From Spirochaetales bacterium (GTDB lineage: Bacteria; Spirochaetota; Spirochaetia; Sphaerochaetales; Sphaerochaetaceae), in the NCBI GenBank assembly GCA_028723145.1, contig JAQYFM010000143.1:1-25969 (forward strand): 25,969 nucleotides of DNA. The letters are read 5' to 3'. Below are positions 15,362 to 23,440 of the stretch, in pieces. Every line of letters begins with the position of its first letter. The first letter of the stretch is position 1. The notes under the pieces are model-generated. The model had not been told where the DNA came from, searched no databases, and was given only the letters and a program-made list of their open reading frames with translations. The translations under genes and the position numbers were made by a program.

Positions 15362-16621
15362 TTAATTTTCTAACTGCTTTGTGTTATCAAGTACCAACTG
15401 AGGTCTATTACCTTTTGTGATACAATCTTCATTAATAATAACTTCTTTTACATCGTGTCGTGATGGAAGCTCGTAAGAAACATCAAGCATGATATTTTCA
15501 ATAATTGATCTAAGGCCTCTTGCTCCTGTCTTTTGATCAATAGCCTTTTGGCTTATTGCGTCAATAGCTTCTTCTGTGAAGGTGAGTGTAATACCATCTA
15601 AAGATAGGCTAGTCTTATACTGATTTAAAATAGAGTTCTTTGGCTCAGTAATAATTCTTTTAAGATCCTCTTTTCTTAAATTATTAAGCGCAACGTGAAT
15701 TGGAAGACGACCGATAAACTCTGGAATTAAACCAAACTTAATTAAATCATCTGGATGAAGCTCTTTAAAGAGTTCTTCAAAGTTCTTATCTTCATATGAT
15801 TCGATATCTGCACCAAATCCCATTGGGTGAGAACTAATTCTCTTTTCGATAATCTTATCAAGGCCAACAAAAGCACCACCACAGATAAAGAGGATGTTTT
15901 TAGTATTAATCTTTAACATCTCTTGGTTTGGATGCTTTCTGCCACCTTGAGGTGGTACAGAGGCATTAGTTCCTTCGATAATCTTTAAGAGAGCTTGCTG
16001 TACACCTTCGCCAGATACATCTCTTGTAATTGAAACGTTTTCACCTTTCTTACTGATCTTATCAATTTCATCGATAAAGATAATACCATGTTCTGCTGCT
16101 GCAATATCATCATCTGCAGCTTGAATAAGCTTTAATAAGATATTTTCAACATCTTCACCAACATAACCTGCTTCAGTTAATGTGGTTGCATCAGCAATTG
16201 CGAAAGGCACATTAAGTTTCTTTGCAAGTGTTCTTGCTAAAAGAGTTTTACCTGTACCTGTTGGTCCAATTAATAAAATATTAGATTTATCAAGTTCAAC
16301 GCCAGACTGAGCAATCTTCTCTTGGAATTTAACTCTTTTGTAGTGGTTATAAACTGCAACAGAGAGTACCTTTTTTGCTTCGTCTTGGCCAATTACATAC
16401 TCATCAAGATATTCCTTTATCTCTTCAGGAGTTGGTATTTCACCAAGATTTGATGCATATGAGCTTGAATCCTCTTTTAAGTCTTCCTTAATTATCTCAC
16501 GACAGGTATTAACACACTCATCACAAATGGAAACACCTGGTCCATGGATAAGCTTCTTTACCTGTGATACATCCTTTCCACAGAATGAACAGGTTCTATT
16601 TGAATTTCTTCCAAGTGCCAT
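15362..16621 (-). CDS. clpX: ATP-dependent Clp protease ATP-binding subunit ClpX
   Basis: 419 residues, standard length. The N-terminal zinc-binding domain has four Cys (C11, C14, C33, C36). The AAA+ domain follows: Walker A GPTGTGKT, Walker B IIFIDEIDKI, the GYVGED pore loop, GAFVGLDKII, sensor region GFGAD and RLPIHVALN, and sensor 2 in GARGLRSIIE. It unfolds tagged proteins and feeds them to ClpP. The ATG at 16621 is 1 nt after the clpP stop with AAGGA 6 nt upstream. Third gene of the tig-clpP-clpX operon. Confidence 0.97.
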   Translation of the reverse strand: MALGRNSNRTCSFCGKDVSQVKKLIHGPGVSICDECVNTCREIIKEDLKEDSSSYASNLGEIPTPEEIKEYLDEYVIGQDEAKKVLSVAVYNHYKRVKFQEKIAQSGVELDKSNILLIGPTGTGKTLLARTLAKKLNVPFAIADATTLTEAGYVGEDVENILLKLIQAADDDIAAAEHGIIFIDEIDKISKKGENVSITRDVSGEGVQQALLKIIEGTNASVPPQGGRKHPNQEMLKINTKNILFICGGAFVGLDKIIEKRISSHPMGFGADIESYEDKNFEELFKELHPDDLIKFGLIPEFIGRLPIHVALNNLRKEDLKRIITEPKNSILNQYKTSLSLDGITLTFTEEAIDAISQKAIDQKTGARGLRSIIENIMLDVSYELPSRHDVKEVIINEDCITKGNRPQLVLDNTKQLEN

Positions 16622-16622
16622 A

Positions 16623-17228
16623 TTATTTCCTTGTCATAACCATATCGACGATGCCGAATTCTTTAGCCTTTTGGGCATCCATGAAGTAGTCTCTTTCGAT
16701 TGCCTCAGAAATTTCTTCTTCGCTCTTTCCTGTGTGATGCGCAAGAATTTCACAGCTAATTTTCTTGATTCTCTGAAGCTCTTTTGAACCAACAATAATA
16801 TCTGTTGCTTGTCCCTCAACGCCTCCAAATGGCTGGTGAATCATTACGCGAGCATAAGGCAAGATAGATCTCTTACCAGTTGTGCCTGCAGCAAGAATCA
16901 AAGATGCCATTGAGCATGCTTGTCCTACACAGATTGTTCTTACATCAGGACGAATATATTGAATAGTATCATATATTGCGAGCCCTGCAGTAACACTACC
17001 ACCAGGAGAATTGATATAGAGACTGATATCTTTTTTAGGATCTTCACTTTCTAGGAAAATTAATTGAGCAACGACTAAATCAGCCATTTCATCTCTAATT
17101 TCACCGTCTAGGAAGATAATTCTATCCTTTAAAAGTCTTGAAAAAATATCATACTGACGCTCACCGTTACCAGATTGTTCAACAACATATGGTACAAGAT
17201 TATGCATCTTAATACTATTAATATCCAA
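16623..17228 (-). CDS. clpP: ATP-dependent Clp protease proteolytic subunit ClpP
   Basis: 201 residues. The catalytic triad is visible: Ser106 in GQACSMAS, His131 in MIHQP, Asp in ERDYFM near residue 180. NSPGGSVTAGLAIYD lines the active site. The protease forms a two-ring 14-mer working with ClpX. The start is taken as TTG at 17228, because AAGGAG lies 9 nt upstream of it; the internal ATG (residue 8) is about 30 nt from that site. Either start leaves the mature LVPYVVEQ segment intact. It sits 21 nt after tig and 1 nt before clpX. Confidence 0.95.
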   Translation of the reverse strand: MDINSIKMHNLVPYVVEQSGNGERQYDIFSRLLKDRIIFLDGEIRDEMADLVVAQLIFLESEDPKKDISLYINSPGGSVTAGLAIYDTIQYIRPDVRTICVGQACSMASLILAAGTTGKRSILPYARVMIHQPFGGVEGQATDIIVGSKELQRIKKISCEILAHHTGKSEEEISEAIERDYFMDAQKAKEFGIVDMVMTRK

Positions 17229-17248
17229 AATATCAGTCTCCTTAAATC

Positions 17249-18598
17249 TTAATATCTGTTGATGCTTGCTAGAAATTCTGCTCTTGGGAGAACTTTCTCA
17301 ACAGTAAAAGTATTCTTCTCAAGTAGGAAAGGAAGAACCTTAGCATACTGCATATTATCTCTTAATACGTTTCTGTAATAATCCTTAGTTGCTTCGTCTG
17401 TATCTTCCTTGATGTTCTTGTTAAGTTCTTCTTCAAGAGCTTTTTCATCTACTTCGAAGTTTTCTTTCTTCTGAATAGCTTCTAAGATAAGCTGGTTCTT
17501 AAGATTCTTTGTAGCTGGCTCTCTCCAACCTTCAATGAAGCTTTCCTTGCTCATACCTGACTGCTTGAAGTAGTTAAGAATCTGATCTTCTGTGAGACCA
17601 GTCTGTCTTACATAATCTCTCCAAGATGATTCAAGTTCGAACTCGATCATTGAAGCAGGGATAGTAAGAGTTGTTGCTTCGTTAAGAGCATTAACAATTG
17701 CTTCCTTCTTAACATTATCAACCATTTCATCTACTTCTTTCTGAAGATTAGCTTTGATACCATTCTTCATATCTTCAACGGTCTTGTACTCTTCCTTAAC
17801 ATCCTGAGCAAATTCATCATCAACTTCAGGGAGTTGTCTTTCCTTTACTTCAGTTACATTAACAATTAATGTGATAGTCTTACCCTTATAATCTGGGTTA
17901 GCATAATCTTCTGCATAAGTCTTCTCAAACTTCTTCTCTTCACCCTTAGCCATTCCGATGATATCTTCATCAAAGCCATAGAAGTTATATGAAGAACCAA
18001 CTGTGAATGTGAAATCCTTTCTGCTTGTACCAGGAACTTCATTGCCCTCGCTGTCAAGCTCTACATAGTTACAAGTAACGATATCGCCATTAGCAACCTT
18101 TGCATCCTTTGTAAGAACTACTGCGTTCTGCTCTCTGAGCTTTTCAATTTCTGCATCAACATCACTATCAGCTACTTCTGTTGTGTTGTACTTAACTTCA
18201 AGACCTGTGTACTGAGGAAGATCAAAAGAAGGCTTTACATCATAGTGAACTGTGAAAGTAATATCACTATCCTTCTTGAATGGAAGTAAGCTTTCTTCAT
18301 TCTGTAAAACAGGAGTTGAGAACTGGAGTGGCTTATCCTTTTCGTCAAGTGTTTCAATAGTCTCTTTGAGACTTGATTCCATGAGGTCAAATGTTGATTC
18401 CTCGCGGATTGCAGAACCAAACTTGCTTTCGATGACAGAGATAGGAGCCTTACCCTTTCTAAAGCCCTTCATCTGGATTTCTTTAGCATACTTATTAATC
18501 TTAGCCTTGTATGCTTCTTCGATTGAGGCTGCATCAACAGTTAGTGTGAGAGCCATCTGTGAGTTTTCTAATGCTGTTAAACTCTTATTGGTGACCAT
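17249..18598 (-). CDS. tig: Trigger factor (ribosome-associated chaperone and prolyl isomerase)
   Basis: 449 residues from the ATG at 18598, which has AAGGA 9 nt upstream; an in-frame TTG two codons earlier is too close to that site. The N-terminal ribosome-binding domain contains the signature GFRKGKAP. The FKBP-like isomerase domain is at about 155-245 (GDIVTCNYVELD, FDEDIIGMAKGEEKKF), and a long alpha-helical C-terminal chaperone domain follows. It folds nascent chains at the ribosome exit tunnel. First gene of tig-clpP-clpX, a common bacterial order linking folding with degradation. Confidence 0.97.
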   Translation of the reverse strand: MVTNKSLTALENSQMALTLTVDAASIEEAYKAKINKYAKEIQMKGFRKGKAPISVIESKFGSAIREESTFDLMESSLKETIETLDEKDKPLQFSTPVLQNEESLLPFKKDSDITFTVHYDVKPSFDLPQYTGLEVKYNTTEVADSDVDAEIEKLREQNAVVLTKDAKVANGDIVTCNYVELDSEGNEVPGTSRKDFTFTVGSSYNFYGFDEDIIGMAKGEEKKFEKTYAEDYANPDYKGKTITLIVNVTEVKERQLPEVDDEFAQDVKEEYKTVEDMKNGIKANLQKEVDEMVDNVKKEAIVNALNEATTLTIPASMIEFELESSWRDYVRQTGLTEDQILNYFKQSGMSKESFIEGWREPATKNLKNQLILEAIQKKENFEVDEKALEEELNKNIKEDTDEATKDYYRNVLRDNMQYAKVLPFLLEKNTFTVEKVLPRAEFLASINRY

Positions 18599-18657
18599 AA
18601 TCAACCATCCTTATAAATAATATCTTATTATTCTTTGCTCAAAGGCAGTTCCGAAAA

Positions 18658-18686
18658 ATTATAACAGAGACTATTTCCTTTGTCAC
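18658..18686 (-). promoter_or_regulatory. Sigma-70 promoter of the tig-clpP-clpX operon
   Basis: On the minus strand GTGACA (plus 18681-18686), 17-nt spacer, perfect TATAAT (plus 18658-18663). Transcription would start about 50 nt before the tig ATG. No CIRCE or CtsR-like repeat is visible near it. Confidence 0.75.
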
Positions 18687-18729
18687 GAGATAAGCAAAAA
18701 CAAATATATAGAAGAGGTAGAAAAAAGTA

Positions 18730-18757
18730 AATAGAGGACTTTATTTTGTCCTCTATT
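18730..18757 (-). terminator. Terminator after the diaminobutyrate decarboxylase gene
   Basis: AATAGAGGAC (18730-18739) pairs perfectly with GTCCTCTATT (18748-18757) around an 8-nt loop; the minus strand continues with TTACTTTTTTC. Confidence 0.8.
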
Positions 18758-18763
18758 AATGTG

Positions 18764-20197
18764 TTAATAATATGATTTTAGCTTCAAAATTAAGCTATCA
18801 ATCTTATCATGAGTTAAAGCTGGATTTAATAGTGTGAATTTTAGCATTACTTTTCCATCCTTCACAGTTTGTCCGATAATAGTACCTTCGCTCATTAAAT
18901 CACGTCTTATTTTTTTATTTACCTCATCACCTCTATCTAAAGCAAATACTACTGATGATAGCTCAGGTTCTGGACCTGTGATAAAAGCTTTATCACTAAT
19001 GAGCTTTGAGTAAAAATATGAAGCATTACCAATTACTGTATCGATAATTTTTCCATACCCATCTTTACCCCTAGTTAAGAATGCAATTAACACCTTTAAG
19101 CTATCAGCTCTTCTTGTTGTTTGAATTGCTTTACCAACTAAATTGATGTAACCATCTTCTTCATCTTCTTCTCTATTTAGATAGTCAGCATGAAGTGAAA
19201 AACAATCTAGAGTTTCTTTATTTTTTACAATTAGACAAGAACAGGAAATTGGGAGTAAAAACATTTTATGAAAATCAATTGTAATTGAGTTTGCAAGATT
19301 CAGTGCTCCTAGACGAGATGAGTATGTAGAACTCATTATTGCTCCAGAGCCATATGCTGCATCACAGTGTAGGTACATGTGATATTTATCTGCGATTCTT
19401 CTTAACTCTGAAACGTTATCAATTGAACCAAAATCTGTTGTTCCAATTGTTGCTACTACCATAAATGGCAAATATCCAGCTTGATAATCTCTTTCAATTA
19501 TCTCTTCAGCTTTCTTAATATCTATTTGGCACTTATCATTAACTGGGAGATGAACTACAGCATCGTATCCAAGTCCAATTATGTGAGCTGCTTTATCAAA
19601 TGAGAAGTGAGATATTTCTGATGTGTACAATCTAAATTTTTTATAGCATTCAGGGTTTCCATATTTTTTAACATCATAGTGTAAATAGTCATTACAATAC
19701 TTATCTCTTGCTTGAATTACTGCAGATAAGTTTGAACCACTTCCACCAGATGTAAAAACACCATCGCTATTATCCCCATAGCCAAATAGCTCACACATTT
19801 TTTTTATTACAATTAATTCAACTTCTGTTGCAGCTGGTCCTTGGTCCCAGCTATCAAGAGAGTCGTTATAAATTGCAATAATTAATTCTGCTACAATTGA
19901 CTCTAAAAGGGCAGGTGAGTGAAGGTGTGGCATGTAAGAGGTTGACCAAGTTGATAGAAGGTGAGGAAGAATTTCTTCCTCAACCTTTTTCAATGCCTTA
20001 TCAAAGCCTAAACCTTGTGGTGGTAATACTGAAATTTTTGAAATATTCTCACGGAGCTTATAAGGGTCAATTCCTGAATAGCACTTATCACTAGTAATTG
20101 AAGAAAGTACAGTTTCAAGAGTCTTAGAGACCATCGATCTTAGTGTATCTTTGACTTCTTCATCAAAGGAAAGCACATAGATGTCATTTTCTCTCAT
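18764..20197 (-). CDS. ddc: L-2,4-diaminobutyrate decarboxylase (PLP-dependent, group II)
   Basis: 477 residues of the group II decarboxylase family. PLP-site features: FTSGGSGSNL (phosphate contacts), HCDAAYGSGAI (Asp binding the pyridine nitrogen), and the Schiff-base Lys in DFHKM. The segment STSYMPHLHSP is typical of this group. The adjacent, overlapping diaminobutyrate transaminase gene sets the substrate: 2,4-diaminobutyrate to 1,3-diaminopropane. The start is ATG at 20197 with GAGG 6 nt upstream; an in-frame TTG at 20203 overlaps that site. The start lies 14 nt inside the transaminase gene, so translation is coupled. Without its neighbour it would be called glutamate/aromatic decarboxylase-like. 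Confidence 0.8.
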   Translation of the reverse strand: MRENDIYVLSFDEEVKDTLRSMVSKTLETVLSSITSDKCYSGIDPYKLRENISKISVLPPQGLGFDKALKKVEEEILPHLLSTWSTSYMPHLHSPALLESIVAELIIAIYNDSLDSWDQGPAATEVELIVIKKMCELFGYGDNSDGVFTSGGSGSNLSAVIQARDKYCNDYLHYDVKKYGNPECYKKFRLYTSEISHFSFDKAAHIIGLGYDAVVHLPVNDKCQIDIKKAEEIIERDYQAGYLPFMVVATIGTTDFGSIDNVSELRRIADKYHMYLHCDAAYGSGAIMSSTYSSRLGALNLANSITIDFHKMFLLPISCSCLIVKNKETLDCFSLHADYLNREEDEEDGYINLVGKAIQTTRRADSLKVLIAFLTRGKDGYGKIIDTVIGNASYFYSKLISDKAFITGPEPELSSVVFALDRGDEVNKKIRRDLMSEGTIIGQTVKDGKVMLKFTLLNPALTHDKIDSLILKLKSYY

Positions 20198-21539
20198 TAT
20201 CAACCTCTTTAACTACTTTTGTAAAAATATCAATCATTAAATCAATTTCTTCCATTTTTACATTAAGAGCACATAGGCAGCGCATTACGCTTCCATTTCT
20301 TCCACCTTTTTCCATAACTAGGCGGTTTTCAAAACACTTCTTTTGAACAAGAGCTGCAATTTCTCCTGATGGTTCTGGGTTACCCATAATATCTTTTGGA
20401 CCGTTAGGGTCGATAAATTCAACACCCAGCATAAGACCTTTACCTCTCACATCCCCAATGATTGATACTTCATCTTTGAGTTTTAGCATTGCATTTCTGA
20501 GGTGGTCACCTTTTTTTACAACATCATTTAAAAATTCTGGTTTTGAAACTCTATTTAGTACAACTGTACCTGCTGCCATTGCGAGCTGGTTCCCTCTAAA
20601 TGTTCCAGCATGTGCACCTGCTGTCCATTTATCAAGCTTTTTATTGTAAATAACAACACTCATTGGCTGAGTACCACCAATAGCTTTTGATGACAAAATA
20701 ACATCTGGAACGATGTTTGCATACTCGAAGGCAAAGAGTTTACCACTTCTACCAATTCCACACTGTATTTCATCAACAATCATTGGAATATCGAGTTCTT
20801 GAGTTACTCTTCTTACTGCTTGCAAGAATTCAATAGGTGCAGGAACTACACCACCTTCACCTTGAATTGGTTCAAGAATTACTGCAGCAGGTTTTGTTAT
20901 TCCACTTTCAGGATCCTTAAGCATTCTTTCAAAGTAGTTGATACATGCCTTTGTACCCATTTCACCACCAAGTCCAAATGGACAACGATATGAGTAAGGG
21001 TAAGGCATAAACTGTACACCAGCCATTAAATTTGCAACTTTATTTTTTGCATTTAAATTGCCTGTTAGTGCAAGTGCACCATGACCCATTCCATGGTAAC
21101 CACCTGAGAATGCAATTACTGTTGATCTTCCTGTTGCTGTTTTACAAAGTTTGATTGCTGCATCTACAGCATCTGTTCCTGATGGTGAACAGAACTGTAT
21201 TTTAGCATTTTCCTTTAAACCTTCTGGTAGTAAAGAGAGTATTGTATGGACAAAACGGTCTTTAACAGGTGTTGTTAAATCGAGAGTATGGAGAGGTGCA
21301 TCACTCGTCAGCAAATCTACCATAGCTTGATTGACTTCATCATCATTATGACCAAGTGCCAATGTTCCAGCTCCACAAAGGAAATCTAAATACTTATTTC
21401 CTTCCACATCTTCAACCCAACTTCCTTTTGCTTTTTTTAGTGCAAATGGGAATTTTCTTGGGTAACTTCTTGCACTAGATTCGAAATCGTTTTGGCGATC
21501 TACGTAGTACTGATTTGTGAATTTTTCCATGTTGTCCAT
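20184..21539 (-). CDS. dat: Diaminobutyrate-2-oxoglutarate transaminase
   Basis: 451 residues of the class III aminotransferase family. Seen: YLDFLCGAGTLALGHN, FCSPSGTDAVDAAIKL (PLP phosphate), GGYHGMGHGALALTGN, the EPIQGEGGVVP block, DEIQCGIGRSG and the PLP Lys in SSKAIGG. The GTLALGHN and YHGMGHG variants are typical of EctB/Dat, which turn aspartate semialdehyde and glutamate into 2,4-diaminobutyrate. No ectA or ectC is nearby, which argues for diaminopropane rather than ectoine synthesis. ATG at 21539; a second ATG three codons later is possible. The ribosome binding site is poor: AAGGA is 14 nt upstream. The leader is long and contains hairpins. Confidence 0.85.
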   Translation of the reverse strand: MDNMEKFTNQYYVDRQNDFESSARSYPRKFPFALKKAKGSWVEDVEGNKYLDFLCGAGTLALGHNDDEVNQAMVDLLTSDAPLHTLDLTTPVKDRFVHTILSLLPEGLKENAKIQFCSPSGTDAVDAAIKLCKTATGRSTVIAFSGGYHGMGHGALALTGNLNAKNKVANLMAGVQFMPYPYSYRCPFGLGGEMGTKACINYFERMLKDPESGITKPAAVILEPIQGEGGVVPAPIEFLQAVRRVTQELDIPMIVDEIQCGIGRSGKLFAFEYANIVPDVILSSKAIGGTQPMSVVIYNKKLDKWTAGAHAGTFRGNQLAMAAGTVVLNRVSKPEFLNDVVKKGDHLRNAMLKLKDEVSIIGDVRGKGLMLGVEFIDPNGPKDIMGNPEPSGEIAALVQKKCFENRLVMEKGGRNGSVMRCLCALNVKMEEIDLMIDIFTKVVKEVDNERK

Positions 21540-21575
21540 TACTTTCTATACTATCCTTATTCCATAAAATCTTTT

Positions 21576-21590
21576 CTGGGTGTATCCCAG
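21576..21590 (-). promoter_or_regulatory. Hairpin in the long dat leader
   Basis: CTGGG (21576-21580) pairs with CCCAG (21586-21590) about 40 nt before the dat start. On the minus strand it is followed by AAAAGATTTT, which is a weak terminator-like tail. Further up lie GCT-GTT-AGC, two AGCTTG repeats and the palindrome ATTCGGCGAAT (21655-21665). The 216-nt gap between dat and tRNA-Gly holds no gene that I can support. Confidence 0.35.
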
Positions 21591-21714
21591 CCTTTTTGTT
21601 GTAAAGCTTGCCAGGAGAATAGCTTGTGCTAACAGCAGTGAGATATAATCCTTATTCGGCGAATGAATATTAACACCCAATAATGATTAATACAACAAAA
21701 AAATGAAAAACCTA

Positions 21715-21743
21715 TTTACTTTATTTATTTATTCGGCTAGGAT
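21715..21743 (+). promoter_or_regulatory. Probable promoter of tRNA-Gly
   Basis: TTTACT (21715-21720), 17-nt spacer, TAGGAT (21738-21743), 12 nt before the first base of the tRNA. Confidence 0.5.
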
Positions 21744-21755
21744 ACAGAAGAAATT

Positions 21756-21827
21756 GCGAAAGTAGCTCAGTGGTAGAGCTCCACCTTGCCAAGGTGGATG
21801 TCGCGGGTTCAAGTCCCGTCTTTCGCT
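21756..21827 (+). tRNA. tRNA-Gly(GCC)
   Basis: Complete cloverleaf: acceptor GCGAAAG with CTTTCGC, D arm GCTC...GAGC, anticodon stem CCACC/GGTGG with loop TTGCCAA (anticodon GCC at 21788-21790), and T arm CGGGTTCAAGTCCCG. The discriminator is T (21827). CCA is not encoded, so it must be added by the nucleotidyltransferase. Confidence 0.97.
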
Positions 21828-21835
21828 TGAGTATG

Positions 21836-21864
21836 GCCTGGTTGTTCTCCAGGCTGTTTTTTTT
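21836..21864 (+). terminator. Terminator after tRNA-Gly
   Basis: GCCTGG (21836-21841) pairs with CCAGGC (21849-21854), followed by TG and a run of eight Ts. Confidence 0.9.
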
Positions 21865-21875
21865 GTATAAGTTGT

Positions 21876-21904
21876 TTGACTATCTTATTATGTTGTATTA
21901 AAAT
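21876..21904 (+). promoter_or_regulatory. Sigma-70 promoter of the HPt gene
   Basis: TTGACT (21876-21881), 17-nt spacer, TAAAAT (21899-21904); the gene starts 28 nt further on. Confidence 0.7.
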
Positions 21905-21931
21905 AGTTACAGTTTATTTTAGGGAGTTGTA

Positions 21932-22276
21932 ATGGATAAAGAGTCACTCATGGTTGCTGGAATCGATGTAGAAGACGCATTAAGACGTTTTATGGGGAAT
22001 GAAAACTTATTAAAGAGAATGTTATCAAAATTTATAAATGACACAACCATCAATGATTTAAGAAAAGGTATTGAAGCTAATGACCATGAATTAATGTTTC
22101 GAAGTGCTCATACATTAAAAGGTATTGCAGGAAATCTTTCTCTTTCTAAGCTTTACCAAGTTACAAGTAGTCAAACAGAACTATTTAGAGCCGGGAAGGA
22201 TGAAGAGGGTATTTTGATGATGAGCCAAGTTGAAGAGGCTTATAAGAGTGCAGTCGATGCAATTAATTCAATTTAA
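21932..22276 (+). CDS. Stand-alone HPt (histidine phosphotransfer) protein
   Basis: 114 residues, the size of a single HPt four-helix bundle. The phosphoacceptor is His60 in FRSAHTLKGIAGNLS, the standard HPt motif. Such proteins pass phosphate between response-regulator receiver domains in multi-step phosphorelays. AGGGAG lies 6 nt before the ATG, and the gene has its own good promoter. No histidine kinase or response regulator is in the window, so its partners are elsewhere. Its last 4 nt overlap the end of the opposite-strand phosphatidyltransferase gene. Confidence 0.9.
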   Translation: MDKESLMVAGIDVEDALRRFMGNENLLKRMLSKFINDTTINDLRKGIEANDHELMFRSAHTLKGIAGNLSLSKLYQVTSSQTELFRAGKDEEGILMMSQVEEAYKSAVDAINSI

Positions 22277-22839
22277 TTTTTGTTTTCTTTAAGCACTGTG
22301 TATAGCGAGAGTGTATTTGCTCTCGCTTTTTTTGACAAAAAATGAATTATTATTTCTTCAATGCCACCTAAAAAGCCTATAAAGGAGGCAATACATGTTG
22401 CCTTTGTAATTCCGATAAATGGAATTACAAATAAAAGTATAAAAATGGAAATGGATGCTAATTTATTTAGTATAGTATGTAGAGGAGCAAGCTTTTTAAA
22501 TTTAATTAATTGAATTAGATAACTTGCTATTCTAACAACAAGTACTAAAGAAAACATTAGCTTTGCTTCAATACCTATTGATGAATACTCTTTAATAATT
22601 ACTGAAAAAACAGTTGAACCAAAAAAACATAAATCAGAGATGCTATCTAAGGTTGCACCTAATGGGCTATCACCACTAATTTTTCTAGCGACCATTCCAT
22701 CAATAGCATCAGAAAGTCCACCTAGAGTTAAAAAGACATAGAAAAGAGGTGTAAATGGTGTTGTAAAAATGATTCCAAATGCACAGGGAATCCTAATCAT
22801 TGTAATCATGTTTGCAGCATTTTTTTTGAAAAAACCCAT
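22273..22839 (-). CDS. CDP-alcohol phosphatidyltransferase family membrane protein
   Basis: 188 residues, very hydrophobic, with about six membrane segments. The family signature is complete: DAIDGMVARKISGDSPLG followed by ATLDSISD, matching D-x2-DG-x2-AR-x8-G-x3-D-x3-D at about residues 42-67. These enzymes move a phosphatidyl group from CDP-diacylglycerol to an alcohol, or an alcohol phosphate the other way, so it belongs to phospholipid synthesis; the acceptor (glycerol-3-phosphate, inositol, other) cannot be told. The start is ATG at 22839 with GGAAGGAG 5 nt upstream; an ATG at 22854 overlaps that site. Divergent from the kinase-like gene. Confidence 0.85.
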   Translation of the reverse strand: MGFFKKNAANMITMIRIPCAFGIIFTTPFTPLFYVFLTLGGLSDAIDGMVARKISGDSPLGATLDSISDLCFFGSTVFSVIIKEYSSIGIEAKLMFSLVLVVRIASYLIQLIKFKKLAPLHTILNKLASISIFILLFVIPFIGITKATCIASFIGFLGGIEEIIIHFLSKKARANTLSLYTVLKENKN

Positions 22840-22915
22840 TTTTACTCCTTCCATACATATTTAAATGTAATCAAGAAGTGATATATTTGCAATACGGTGT
22901 ATAGGAGATGAATAA

Positions 22916-23440
22916 ATGACATTTAAAGGTCAAGAAATAGATGTAGTTACACTACTTGGAAAAGGCAAGGGAGGATATTCTTATTTAGTTAGCTATGAAG
23001 GAAAGATGTGCGTGCTAAAGAAATTTCATAATGAGGAGGTGCCTTACTATACTTTTTCCAGTCCAAAACTTGAACTAGAAATAAGAGATTATCAACGACT
23101 TAAGGATGCAGGAATATTAATTCCTGAGCTTTACTTAACTGACAGTGAAAATCAAATGCTTTTAAAGCAGTATATTCCAGGTCCAACTTGTTTTGAGTTA
23201 GTTAGAGATGGCCTAATGAGAGATGATATTATTTCTTTAGTTAGAGCTATGTGTATTAAACTATATCCACTTGGTTTAAATATTGATTACTACCCGACAA
23301 ACTTTATTTTTTCAAACAATGAACTCTACTACATAGACTATGAATGTAACTTATATAGTGATGAGTGGAATTTTGAATCTTGGGGTATTAAGTATTGGTC
23401 TCAAACTCCAGAATTTCTTGAGGTGTTAAAAAATGAATAA
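22916..23440 (+). CDS. Minimal kinase-like protein (protein kinase / small-molecule kinase fold)
   Basis: 174 residues. Kinase-fold features are seen: a Gly-rich loop GKGKGGYSYLV (residues 15-25), Lys in CVLKKF, Glu in LELEIRDYQRL, a catalytic-loop-like NIDYYPTNF and a metal-binding IDYE in place of DFG. The domain is short: almost nothing follows the metal motif, as in Kdo/RIO-type small kinases. The usual His-x-Asp is Asn-Ile-Asp here. ATG at 22916 with AGGAG 8 nt upstream. The last 8 nt overlap the transporter gene start. Substrate (protein, sugar or lipid head group) unknown. Confidence 0.65.
   Translation: MTFKGQEIDVVTLLGKGKGGYSYLVSYEGKMCVLKKFHNEEVPYYTFSSPKLELEIRDYQRLKDAGILIPELYLTDSENQMLLKQYIPGPTCFELVRDGLMRDDIISLVRAMCIKLYPLGLNIDYYPTNFIFSNNELYYIDYECNLYSDEWNFESWGIKYWSQTPEFLEVLKNE

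Noticed and set aside
20184..21539. Ectoine biosynthesis (ectB)
   Set aside because: The aminotransferase alone fits, but the partner gene is a decarboxylase, and no ectA or ectC is present.
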